DNA of 26,389 nucleotides from Bremia lactucae. Its lineage: Eukaryota; Oomycota; Peronosporomycetes; Peronosporales; Peronosporaceae. Under the pieces are notes generated by a model. That model was not told where the DNA came from. It searched no databases and worked only from the letters and a program-made list of their open reading frames with translations. The DNA lies in contig NC_090619.1 of the NCBI RefSeq assembly GCF_004359215.1, positions 5,145,345 to 5,171,733 on the forward strand, in the 5' to 3' direction. The translations under genes were made by a program, and so were the position numbers. Every line of letters starts with the position of its first letter. Within the stretch, counting starts at the first letter, position 1. Shown here in pieces: positions 1 through 9,215 of the stretch.

Positions 1-2
1 CA

Positions 3-280
3 CCTAATCCCACGTTTAATGGTGAAAAGCGTTGTTTGAAGCGAGTTGACCTGAGCTTGGCGCTCAAAAACGTCAACGGCGTACGGGTAACCTTGCCGAA
101 GAGGTACCTCGAACTCCCAAGAGTCTTCAGAAGAGGGGTACCCTAGCCACTTCACCAGATACTGGTATTGACCCTCATGACGACGTCGCTTTAAAAGTTT
201 CTATACATGAAACTGAAGTTTCCCTCGCGCATCAAGCAGCGCGGGAGGAGGCCGAAATTTCGGCGGAAGCATTTGATGCT
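3..280 (-). pseudogene. Chromodomain end of Ty3/Gypsy polyprotein, broken
   Basis: This is the C-terminal tail of the left retrotransposon polyprotein. Read on the minus strand it gives a proline-rich linker (PPPALLD), then a chromodomain whose core LVKWLGYPSSEDSWEFE lies at about 100-165. Chromodomains of this kind guide integrase to modified histone tails. The frame (codon lowest base divisible by 3) differs from the integrase frame that ends at 281, so a frameshift separates them. A further in-frame TAG sits at 201-203, just before the chromodomain. The element continues off the left edge, so its 3' LTR is not visible. The chromodomain call is firm; the copy is clearly non-functional. Confidence 0.75.
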
Positions 281-1027
281 CTACGGCACGAGTTGCAACT
301 TCTTCGTGAGGTCCTTGCTCGAATTGAGAGCTCTTTGAGGCGGTTCGGGACCGTCTTTCGACACTGGAGCGTCAGCAGCCTCGTTTAGAGGGCCAGTCGG
401 ATATCCTCGTGATGATGCAACAATCTGCGGCACGACCGCCTGTTTCGGCGCCAGCGCCTTCAAGTCCACGTGGGAAGGGTCCCAATGTGGCTTAAGCAAG
501 CCAACGTAAAGCACAGGGTGTGTACGCAGCTTGCTAGGAAGGTTTAGCGTATAAGATAGGCCCTTCTTCGCCACGACCGTAAATGGTCCAATAAAGTGCG
601 GGCGCAATTTGGTCTTGAAGTCCGCGGAAACCAAGTTGGTAGGTAGGTTATTAGCGTTTAGTAAAACTCGGTCTCCGACCATATAAGACTTAATACAGCT
701 TCTGCATTTGGCATCTGCTTGTTCTTTTTGTTTGTCTTGGCTATCAGCCATCGTATCCCTTGCATGTCGTAAGACACTAAATCGCGTCGCGAGAAACTCG
801 CTTACTTGTTGTCGAACGGCAACAGGGCTGATATCAGCAAGCCTATCGGCCAATTCTTCCCCACCAAGCCCTGAACCACGCAGTGGTATCGTTAATGGAA
901 CGCGCGGGTGGGTAAGACCGTTCACATAGAACGGAGTAGAGCCTGTAGAGGCATTAACAGCTTTATTTAACGTAAACTCCACTACTGAGAGCATTGAGCT
1001 CCAGCGCCTTGGTGTCCGAGCACACAC
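281..1027 (-). pseudogene. Ty3/Gypsy integrase C-terminal part
   Basis: This open stretch encodes the end of the integrase: the FTLNKAVNASTGSTPFYV block typical of Gypsy integrases after the catalytic core, then the GPY/F-like segment (LRPHFIGPFTVV, followed by YTLNLPSKL and HPVLYVGLLKPH). It leads into the linker before the chromodomain. It lies in a different frame from the upstream integrase core ending at 1044. The ORF begins at a GTG that is only the first codon after the break, not a real start. It is part of one decayed element covering 3 to about 5260. Confidence 0.8.
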
Positions 1028-1043
1028 GCTGCGTAAAACGTCT

Positions 1044-2048
1044 TCATGACGCGATTGACACGTTCAGTTTGAACATCGGTCTGCGGATGGTCTGCAGTGG
1101 ACATATCCAATCTGGTGCCAAGCACTCGGGAATTGATTTCCAGAATTTACCCATGAAACGGGGATCCCGACCAGAGACAATTGTCACTGGCAAACCATGT
1201 TGTCGAAACACGCGATCGATAAACAGCTTAGCTGTACCCTCTCCATCAATAAAATTCGGCACGGCCGCTAAATGAGCCATTTTGCTCAAACGGTCAACAA
1301 AGACCACTATACCGGAGTTACCGGCTGACTCTTTCGGTAGCCCAAAAACAAAATCCATACTAATGGACTCCCAGCAACCTATGGGGACGGGAAGACTCGC
1401 CAGTGGCGCAGCAGCATGTGCCGAGGGTTTAACCTGTTGGCACGTTTCGCATGTGCGAACATATGTGCTGACCCATTTATAAAGTTTGGGCCACCAATAA
1501 CTCTGGCTTATAGAGCCGTAGGTCTTTTCTCTACCGAGATGACCACCAAGGACAGTATCGTGTGCCTCATAGAGGATTCGGTACTTCAAATCCTCATTAT
1601 GAGGAACAACGACACGCGGAGGGTCCGCGATGTCTGTGCAATAAAGCAACAGGTTGTTATCGATAGAAAATCGATGTAACCTTGCACGCAAACGTGCTGG
1701 CAATTTAATACCCGAATCCGAGTTCTTTAAAGCTCGTAACAGAGCTACACACTGTTCATCCTTGGCGTAAGCCGAACATATTAATTCAGGAATAGGTGAC
1801 GAGATAGTCGCTAAATGAGAAAGCTCATAATCCGGCCTGCGTGATAACGCATCGGCCAAAGTATTTTGTTTGCCGGGTTTATACTTCACCTCAAAGTTGT
1901 ATTCCGCAAAAAAGGATAGCCATCTGGTCATTCTATGTGAGAGATGGGGCGACTTAGTTGGCGTGCGTAATGACGCGTGATCTGTATAAATCACAAACGG
2001 CTTAGAGCCGATTAGATGAACGCTGAATTTGACGAGAGCATACTTCAT
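1044..2048 (-). pseudogene. Ty3/Gypsy RNase H end plus integrase core, catalytic Asp lost
   Basis: The N-terminal third is the end of RNase H (VIYTDHASL, YKPGKQNTLADALSRRPDYE). It is followed by the integrase zinc-binding domain (HDTVLGGHLGREKTY, then CETCQQ) and the catalytic core (SISMDFVFGLP, VVFVDRLSKMAH). The second catalytic motif reads VSGRDPRF; related Gypsy integrases have SDRDPRF, so the Asp is replaced by Gly. The frame is lost soon after (FWKSIPECLAPDW), before the Glu of the DDE triad. The first Met is internal to RNase H. Family assignment is secure; integrase activity is not expected. Confidence 0.85.
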
Positions 2049-2939
2049 AGCAAGTAACTCATTGTCATGAACTGGGTAGTTCTTTTCCGCTTTAAGCTGT
2101 CTAGACTCAAACGCACTAACACGTTCATGCCCCTCAACATCTGTTTGTAATAGAGCACTGCCAATGGCAAAATCTGATGCGTCACAGACGACACTGAAAT
2201 GCCAATTTGGGTTTGGCAGTGCCAGATTCGGGGCATGGATAAGACTATCCTTAACTGCTCAAAAAACATTATTTTCGGTGCTAGTCTAGTACCATTCTGT
2301 ATCCTTTTTAAGGAGATTAGATAATGGCCTAGCCATATCAGCGTAATTTTCGCTATATTTGTGTAAATAATTGGCGAGACTTAACCACTTAAGCGAATCC
2401 TTTTGGTTTTCAGGAACCGGCCAATCTACTATGGCTTTTACCTTAGCGGGATCCGCTCTGAGGCCTCGCTTTCCAATGAAGCATCCTAAGAAAGGAATTT
2501 CGTCTGCGCCAAAAATGCATTTAGATGCATTGGCATACAATTTGTTCGTGCGCATGCACTCGAGCACTGCTCGCAAATGGTCTAAATGGTTTTCCATATC
2601 CGACCGACCCTGCTCCGCTCGACTATGGACAAAAATGTGATCGAAATAAGTCTGTGCAAAACCTCGATGAGGGCGAAATAGTAGCGTCACTACACGATTA
2701 AATGTTGCCGAGGCGCTGGAAACCCTTGTGGCATAACCAGCCACACCTATAACATGCCACTTGGGATGCTGACCGCTGATATCGCTAACTCGCATGAACA
2801 GTTGGTAATAACCGTCGACTTGGTCCAAATGCACTGTACAATGTACAACCCACCATATTATTCTGAAGAACATTCTTTCTAGGAATAGGGGTTTGTGCTG
2901 GTATAGTGACAGCATTAAGCTTATTATAAGCATGTGCAA
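2045..2939 (-). pseudogene. Ty3/Gypsy reverse transcriptase palm and thumb, YFDH variant
   Basis: Two reading frames cover the reverse transcriptase and the start of RNase H. The 2286-2939 part has ATFNRVVTLLFRPHRGFAQTYFD, the ENHLDHLRAVLECMR helix and FLGCFIGKRGLRADPAKV, all classic Gypsy RT. The catalytic YXDD box is YFDH: the codon at 2637-2639 (CAC on the minus strand) replaces the second Asp with His, which should abolish polymerisation. The 2045-2269 part carries a frameshifted connection segment. Stops and frame changes around 2270-2290 separate the two. Confidence 0.85.
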
Positions 2940-3676
2940 TGATCCAATTTACCATTTGTCTTTTTGATACAAAATGTCGGTGTCGAATGAGGAGATTTAC
3001 TCGCTCGTACCATTCCAGCCTCGTGCTTAGCACGAAAGAAATCGTCAATGACGTCACACTGCTCCCTTGGTAAATGCCATTGTCTTGTGATACAGTATTT
3101 GGTTCCCGGAACGAAGTCAATGTCATGACGAACACCTCAATCCGGAGGTAAACAGATTGTGGGTTATTACATACCACATCTTGGAATTCCTTAATCAAGG
3201 AATACGGGATCTGTAGGATCTTAAAGGATCGCTGACCCATTTCGCGCACTAAGTGCAGCTTTTGTGTCATCCAGGACAGCTTCGTCTAGAAGTGACGATG
3301 AGTTTAACTCAACCATAGGTCGAATGACCACCATTTTAGATAAGTCACCAGCTTTTAAGGCTCGACCGCACACATCAATAGACATTTCGTCTAGCTCTAA
3401 AAGAGCATGTAACGAGGGGATTGCCGCAAGGCTAAATTTCCCCTCAATGTTACCGTTTACGCCATTTACAAGCGTATGTACTTGCTCACTCGTATCACTC
3501 TGTGAGGGTATACACGCTTCGTGTCCATCATGTCTTGGACTGGAGACAATACGCCTCTTAGAGGCCGGGACATTCACGTCCCCGGGTTTTCCAGCCTGTA
3601 TTGGTTCTATACAAGACATGGTGTCTAATTTGACATCCGACAAGGAGTTAGGTAACTCAACTTCCTTATCCAGCAA
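2785..3676 (-). pseudogene. Ty3/Gypsy RT N-terminus and protease-RT linker, frameshifted
   Basis: The 2785-3270 open frame contains the start of the reverse transcriptase in a patchwork of frames: EFQDVVCNNPQSV, then HAYNKLNAVTIPAQTPIPRK and NNMVGCTLYSA, which are standard Gypsy RT motifs 1-2. Its last residues return to noise while the neighbouring frame (from 2939) takes over. The 3221-3676 ORF is the less conserved linker between protease and RT. Overlapping open frames in the same orientation indicate indels, not separate genes. Several short perfect hairpins occur here, for example around 3300 and 3648. Confidence 0.7.
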
Positions 3677-3758
3677 ACGTTTACGTGTCGCTTCACGTGC
3701 ATTAGGAGGGATTGACCCAAATTGCTCGGTGAACCGCCAATAGTGTCACTATTGACAC

Positions 3759-4778
3759 TCAGTATGGTGCCATCTCGGCCGACCACACTCGGTAAATTAG
3801 ACGTGTTACTCCACGTATCTCAGGTATATTCCACCCTTGATGATTCAACCTTAGGCCAACAATGCTTTCAGCATTTAGTGAATCGCTATTATAACGAGTG
3901 CCACTCGACGGAGTACGTGCCGTTCCACTTATTTTTGCTGAGTCGGGCTCAGAATTAATGTTTTTAACATTAGAGTTTATTAACTCAGACATGCCAATGT
4001 CTAAAACACTGACAGACTCATTCAATGATCCGCGCCAATAGCGGTTTTGTTGCCTAGCAAAGGTGGGTTCATGATTCTCCTTAACTTTGCTAGTAACATT
4101 GCGCGTGGCGCCTAAGGTCTTAGACCTCCAATCGATCCATGGCTCATGGTGTTCTAACCAGGCCATACCAAGGATGAGATCATATCTCGAATCCAAATCA
4201 AGGACGAGACAGCGTTCCATACTGCCAAAGTCCAGAAACTTTATACCTAAGTTCAATGAAACTTTGGGAACAGTGACACGAGTCCCAGTCGCTAAGCGAA
4301 CAGTGATTGTACCACCTTCTTGCGCTTTAAGCGCCTCAACGTATTGTTGACTTCCTTCAAGGGAAAGGCGCCGAGCATAGTTGCAAGACGCTCCTGAGTC
4401 AACTAAAATTGACCACGGCTTATCATAGCCCTTTACAGTCGCTTGAGAGACTAGCAAGCCAGGCTTGTACTCTCGCCCCGTGCCATTGAGCACCGAGCTA
4501 ATTGGGGCTAGGTTCTGTTTATTCTCACCTCCTTGAGGATCAACCGAGCCTAGGTCTTCCTCAGTAGGGCGCCCCGCACCTACTGGGTATCGACGTTTTC
4601 CCGCACCGTACCAGATCTCTGGTATAGGTCGGAGTTGGAGCTCTTTACGCGAATTTCGAAGAGGACAGGCAGGACGTAAATGTTTGGTGCTTCCGCACAT
4701 ATAACATCTACGGATGGTCTGATGCTGTTCCACAGCTTGAAGAGCCTCTTCTCCTTCCTCAACGAGGCTTAAATCCAT
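3759..4778 (-). pseudogene. Gag zinc knuckle and aspartic protease of the left Gypsy element
   Basis: This 339-codon frame starts just before the nucleocapsid knuckle CYMCGSTKHLRPAC, a complete CX2CX4HX4C, which binds element RNA. It continues into the retropepsin domain with the active-site motif ILVDSGASCNYA and the later DLILGMAWLEHHEPWIDW block. The stretch is still open, but the Met at 4778 is only an internal one: the same frame reads back through a TAG at about 4813 into the gag remnant. It is therefore a segment of a gag-pol polyprotein, not a stand-alone gene. The protease motif itself looks intact. Confidence 0.85.
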
Positions 4779-4814
4779 AGGTTCTGCTCTATTAGACGTA
4801 ACCCATGTGCTCTA

Positions 4815-5262
4815 AGAGCTTGTTCGGTAGACAGGCGTGCTAACGCGAGCAGACTTAAAGCCGAACTCGTCGCGTAGAGCTTTGGCAACTGCCGCTATCT
4901 CATCCGGCTTCGAACGTAGCCGGATGAGATAGCGGCAACGCCCTCATTGAGACTCCCCATACAGATGGTCACTACAATTGTCTCTTGCACCGGGCCTTGA
5001 TGCATAGATGCAATTAGAGTTCTCAACTCCTGGACAAAGCCCCCTAGGGTTCCTTTACACTGTCGAGTCGCTAGGAGCCGTGCTCGCATGCGAAAAGCCT
5101 GATCAGGCGGTACAAACATGCTGGTCATTTGCTGTTTCAGCGAATCCTATGAGGGAAAAGCGTCGTTTATGGACGTGCTGCACGATAGTGCCCACTCCAC
5201 GGCTCTACTTCGAAGTTTTGAAATGGCCATAGCCATCTTTTGCCGTTCTGTTAAGAAGAAGG
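4815..5262 (-). pseudogene. Gag capsid remnant broken by a stop and a 20-bp foldback
   Basis: Minus-strand reading gives a recognisable Gypsy gag: a run ending in SKLRSRAVEWAL, an in-frame TAG near 5150, then DSLKQQMTSMFVPPDQAFRMR, VQELRTLIASMHQGP and VVTICMGSLNEGVA. The frame then enters the perfect inverted repeat 4890-4937 and stops inside it. A second frame emerges on the other side (PDEIAAVAKALRDEFGFKSA) that resembles the expected end of the gag domain, so the foldback is where the reading frame was lost. Upstream of about 5262 no protein similarity is seen. Confidence 0.7.
4890..4937. repeat. Perfect 20-bp inverted repeat, 8-nt loop
   Basis: Arms 4890-4909 and 4918-4937 are exact reverse complements, separated by the loop TCGAACGT (4910-4917). 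The repeat lies inside the left gag remnant and coincides with its frame break. Confidence 0.97.
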
Positions 5263-5605
5263 CTTAAGTCAAAGGAAGACTTATAGACTCAGAGAGTTAC
5301 TTAGTTTTATTGAACTAATGGGTCTAACAACTCAGGGAGTCGTAGAAGCTTTAAAAGCTTGAGGAATTCTAGTTCAAGGGATTTAGGGGTCTGTAGAACC
5401 AAGTGGCAGCTAGTGCCCAAGAGGATATACCTTAGAAAGGCTTCTATCTCTAACAGATCAATGCGCAAGCCTTAGGAAGGCACTTAAAGCTTTAAGATCA
5501 AAAGGGGAACTGAACTTTATTTAATTATTTTAATCTAAAAATCTCACCCTAGCTAATTTAAAATCGATTTTGGCCGCCAGATTTATATCTGGCGGCGACC
5601 ACATT
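5263..5605. other. Gene-free, hairpin-rich leader of the left element
   Basis: No coding signal is seen. The stretch is AT-rich and crowded with perfect short hairpins: 5301-5306/5313-5318 (6 bp), 5346-5352/5354-5360 (7 bp, 1-nt loop), the 14-nt palindrome 5483-5496 and the 10-bp hairpin 5573-5596. It is probably the untranslated leader between LTR and gag. Confidence 0.5.
5573..5596. repeat. Perfect 10-bp hairpin, TTAT loop
   Basis: Arms 5573-5582 (GCCGCCAGAT) and 5587-5596 (ATCTGGCGGC) pair exactly around TTAT. It is the only GC-rich patch in a strongly AT-rich stretch. On the minus strand it lies just inside the possible LTR end and primer-binding site near 5601. Confidence 0.95.
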
Positions 5606-6062
5606 TGTTGCCCATAATAAATGGGATTTAAGTAACTAACTTTTTTAAAATTAGTTAAAAGGTTATTTACCCATAAAGTAAATATACCATAACAACGTTT
5701 CTCCAACCGATGTCCGCAGCAATTCCAGAAATTATTAATTAATTTTTGGCTGATAATAACAGCTCTAATTTAACATATCCTTTATTTCAAGCAATGAATA
5801 AATCTCGTTTTTATTAACATAAATACTCGAGTGTAAGGCCCTTTTGGAACTAGAAACAAAGGTCCGGCGTATTAGCTACTCTCATAAAAATAAGGAATAA
5901 TAAAGTCGCTGGCAATTCACCATATATACATAGCTAAATTTTACATAGAAATACTATATTCCTAAATTTTGTATTTTCCTGCATATATTGATCTAGTTTT
6001 AATTGCTAAGCTTTCTGTGTTGACTATCGGCAAAACAAGGCGGAAATAAAAACAAATCAACA
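5606..6062 (-). repeat. Possible 5' LTR of the left Gypsy element
   Basis: Read on the minus strand this 457-bp AT-rich stretch starts TGTTG (6062) and ends CAACA (5606), giving 5-bp inverted ends, and a TGG that could open a primer-binding site follows four bases later (5601-5599). Position upstream of gag and length similar to the right-hand LTR fit. The second LTR is outside the window, so there is no repeat to confirm it. Tentative. Confidence 0.25.
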
Positions 6063-6171
6063 AAATGCTTCTTGGCTGGTATAACTGTAAGTTCAATGCA
6101 TGTAGGTCTTCTCTCACTTTCGTCGCAATGGCTTCAAGCTATTTAAGAGTCGTGGCATCTTCTCGATTGAA

Positions 6172-6414
6172 TTACTGCTGCGGAAAGCCGTGCTTCCAGT
6201 TCTGGTAGCGGTACAGGAGCACGGGCACGGAGATGCCGCCGACCGTCACGAGGAGGGTCAGCCCCAGCACAACGCGCTTATTAAAGTCGCCTTCGAACAC
6301 CAGATGCTGATGGTGCTCACCTTCACCAGACATGCGCTTGGCTGAGTGCGAGATGCCGCGGCGGCCGGCAACACTCATTTTGGTGGCGGTTTGCTTCACG
6401 ACTTGAGAGAACAT
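6172..6414 (-). CDS. Small mitochondrial inner-membrane protein, COX7C/COX8-like
   Basis: An 80-residue protein with a basic, hydroxyl-rich N-terminus (VVKQTATKMSVAGRRGISHSAKR compressed over residues 4-30) that looks like a mitochondrial presequence. One membrane segment follows at about residues 47-68 (VVLGLTLLVTVGGISVPVLLY) and a short tail RYQNWKHGFPQQ. The layout, and the phrase VPxLxxRYQ after the helix, recall cytochrome c oxidase subunit 7C/COX8, a small accessory subunit of complex IV. I chose the ATG at 6412-6414 because the presequence starts there; an in-frame ATG at 6460-6462 would add 16 hydrophobic residues. The mitochondrial membrane role is likely; the exact subunit is inference. 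The MYB gene ends 147 bp upstream on the same strand. Confidence 0.65.
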   Translation of the reverse strand: MFSQVVKQTATKMSVAGRRGISHSAKRMSGEGEHHQHLVFEGDFNKRVVLGLTLLVTVGGISVPVLLYRYQNWKHGFPQQ

Positions 6415-6561
6415 TATTGTGGTTAAACGAGAACAAATAATGGACAACAATAATTTTTGCATATGGTAAATTTATAATTTATCTTCTTTTAGAATTTGCA
6501 ATTTGATGGAAAGACTCTGTCCATTATAAATGTATGAGAAACAACAGCAGCACGGCAAGTT

Positions 6562-7494
6562 TTACGCCGAGTTCCCTATCGACTGCAATAGTGCCGCATT
6601 TGCAAGAATTTCCAACGACGGGTCTCCTTTCCTCATTGTCATGGCTTTAGACTTTACATGCGATGGCATCCCAGTTGCAGTGTCTAAAAGCCGTTTGCCG
6701 TGGATAACAAGAGCGTGGTCGGACGCAACTTTGAATTTTCTGGGCTCAATGGTCGTAGTAGGGTGTACCGAAGCCCCGTTGGCTTGCAAAGGCCTTTTAA
6801 ACATCGTATTCAACCGATAATCCGTCAACTCTGTCGGCGTCCAGCACAAAGCGCTTGGTGGACTACCAAGTTGAGCTGCTGGGATGGCAAGTGGCAAGTG
6901 CAGAGTGGTTAAATTTAAAAGTGCCATGTTGTTGCCATGCCGATTCAAGGAGCAAAGATTATTGGTCTCGACGGATGCAGTCTGTGCCTTCTCAAGATTC
7001 ACGTGTCTCGAGTAGGAAGGTGCCATTGTCATACCACGCTTTCGCCGACGATTGCTCGAGTTCCAGTGGTTCTTAATGGCATTATCGGTCCGACCAGGCA
7101 ACTTTTTGGCAATCTCTGCCCACTTGTTGCCAAACGTATCGTGCAAATCTTTCAACATGCACTCCTCTTCGAGTGTCCATGGCTCTTTCCGAATTGCCGG
7201 ATTTAGCTGATTATGCCACCTAAAAGACCTTTTAAATTAGAATTTATTTGAATGCAATTTTAGCCATTTATTGTTGTACCTTTCACGACATTGTTTGCCA
7301 TTGCGCCCAGGCAATTTTGTGCCAATAATGGTCCAATGACGCGTGCCATACTTTTTCACGAGCTTGATCATCAAAAGGTCTTCCTTTTCTGTCCACTTGC
7401 AGACCGGCTTGCGCTCTTTGAGCAGCGGAGACTCTCCTAGCTGCTCATATTCATGATTTTTTTGGCCAAGTTCTTGCTGCTCTTGGCTTTGCAT
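6562..7494 (-). CDS. R2R3 MYB transcription factor (two exons)
   Basis: CDS is exons 7494-7280 and 7219-6562 joined across a 60-bp GT-AG intron (7279-7220), giving 290 residues. Repeat R2 spans about residues 31-81 ([12 protein letters not shown]...[20 protein letters not shown]) and R3 about 83-132 ([12 protein letters not shown]...[22 protein letters not shown]). The intron splits the Arg codon in CRERW inside R2. GKQCRERW and NAIKNHWNS are the DNA-contacting helices of the animal c-Myb type, so it should be a nuclear sequence-specific regulator. A basic stretch (NRRRKRG) follows R3; the C-terminal half is unrecognised. The frame stays open up to 7758, but I chose the ATG at 7494 because a plus-strand coding relic seems to occupy 7640 onward. 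Confidence 0.85.
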
Positions 7495-7639
7495 TATAAA
7501 TCCGATGAATTCGTTCAGGACACAGGTTTGCCAACTGCCAAATCTTTGACTGGTGTGAAATGTGGCCAATTTGAAAAGAAACAACATCGTGCAAACGATT
7601 GGCTGAAAGTAACCACATGAAAAACAGTCGGGGCAACGT

Positions 7640-8410
7640 CTACTGTACTTCTTGCTTAAGTATACGCCGTTCGAAATAGTCGAAAACTTACGACCATTAA
7701 CCAAACGACGTGATCTATCAAATCTTTGCTGCACTGAGCAGTGACTAAATCGAAGCATTTTGTACCAAGTTATTAACTTTTGCCCATACGCGAGTTTGCT
7801 CTTGTAGATTCAAGAAATCGAATTTCCGAGTTGCGTACCCATCTGTTTGCACAATTGTCCGTAGTGGGGCATTGTACGTACAAGAAGACGATTCTAATTT
7901 ACACGACTATGACGCTTCGAGTAGGCGCCGTGGTAATACCAGTGAGCCACATTGCATGAAACGGCTTGGAATCGGTGGTTCTTAACGTTTTTCAAGCGTA
8001 AAAACACGACCTGAGGGCATTTATCAATGGCTTCAATTCTATCGCTCATAAGAATCTTGAAACATTATCTGCAAGCAAATGGAAACGAGCTGTTGCTATA
8101 CAAAAAAATGTGCTTGACCCAGCATTTCGACCATATATTGCGCGGCGTCTCATTGTGTCAACTTAAGAGAGCCAATAATTGCATCGTATCTTCTCGCGGT
8201 CGGAACGCGATAATTTTTTAAATTATCTCTTTACTGTATTTGTGGAATCTGCAGCGTTACGATATAAGATCGAAAAATGATCGGACAAGGCCAGTTCGCG
8301 GGGATCGATCACAATATATTGGCACGGTTCGAGACAATAAAAGACAGAATATATGGCATTCGCATATGTTATCGTCACCGTACAAGAATAGTTCGTACCA
8401 TCTTTCGTGG
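7640..8410 (+). pseudogene. Decayed coding sequence of unknown family
   Basis: Several plus-strand frames read like protein but are interrupted. Examples are LLKYTPFEIVENLRPLTKRR (about 7650), DYDASSRRRGNTSEPHCMK (about 7910), KRAVAIQKNVLDPAFRPYIA (about 8080), HRIFSRSERDNFLNYLFTVF (about 8180) and, after a frame change at about 8277, MIGQGQFAGIDHNILARFE. In-frame stops at 8164-8166 and 8176-8178 lie between two good segments with no room for an intron. I infer a dead gene. The family was not identified. It sits between the divergent MYB and demethylase genes and also holds perfect palindromes (7872-7883, 8209-8227). Confidence 0.4.
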
Positions 8411-9215
8411 CTAATAGAAATAACGCGCCTAATTATTGGCTTTAATAAAATAATTTAAAATTACCTCTACGTCTCAAAAATAATATTGTACAACGCTAAA
8501 GCACTGGTGCGTGGAGCAGCATCAATAAAGTACATTAGCCTCGTGATGCGTCGAATTCATCGTAAGTCTTACTGTGGCTGATGGAAATAGCCGCTGGAAC
8601 TGAAAGAAGAAAAATGCAAGCTTCAGGATGGCCATGGCATTATATACAACGTGCGTAATATGATTTAAGTATAGGTACAAAAAAAACAAAGTCCGCACCA
8701 TTGCGCACCTGTCTCGATTCCTATTTAACGAGTTTTTGTGGAATGGAAGCTGCTTTTGCGCACGTGCACGCTATAAAATCGCACTCTAATTTATTCAAAT
8801 TCCATCAATCGGGTACGTTAAGAAGTTCTATATGCATTCTAAGCCTGCATTCGAATCGAAAAGCTCCAAAGAAGCGCGAGTCTGTAGCCCCCCAGTGACA
8901 TTCTAAAACCCTTTTTTCCGCATACCCTTTCTGGCCTTAGGACCAAATTCCATTCGTTTCGTACAAGCAATTTTTTGACGCAATAACCACAAAGAAAGTG
9001 GAATAAAAATTAAGTCCCACCTTTTTTGGCGGAAGCGAAAAGGTGCTTCTTTTAAAGTCCTCTTTCCGGTCGTACAATTGGACGAAAATCCCAACCCCTG
9101 TCAAACTCGTTTCTTTTCCAGCGGTTCTTGTCGCGTTTTCCCAACATTCGAGCTCTATCGACATTTTTAGCACTGGCTTGGCAAGTTTTCGTCCATCGCC
9201 ATTGTCGCTTCAACC
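8411..9215. other. Gene-free stretch upstream of the demethylase
   Basis: Only short overlapping frames without recognisable motifs occur here. Composition is AT-rich until about 9050 and becomes more pyrimidine-rich close to the demethylase start, as expected for its promoter and leader. I see no clear core promoter element, RNA gene or repeat. Confidence 0.4.

Noticed and set aside
5263..6170. tRNA or structured RNA gene among the hairpins
   Set aside because: No cloverleaf, anticodon arm or T-loop motif could be assembled; hairpins are simple isolated stems.
7495..7758. 88-codon N-terminal extension of the MYB protein
   Set aside because: Contains no domain, is Cys/Phe-rich, and overlaps the plus-strand relic; the ATG at 7494 leads straight into a polar start and R2.
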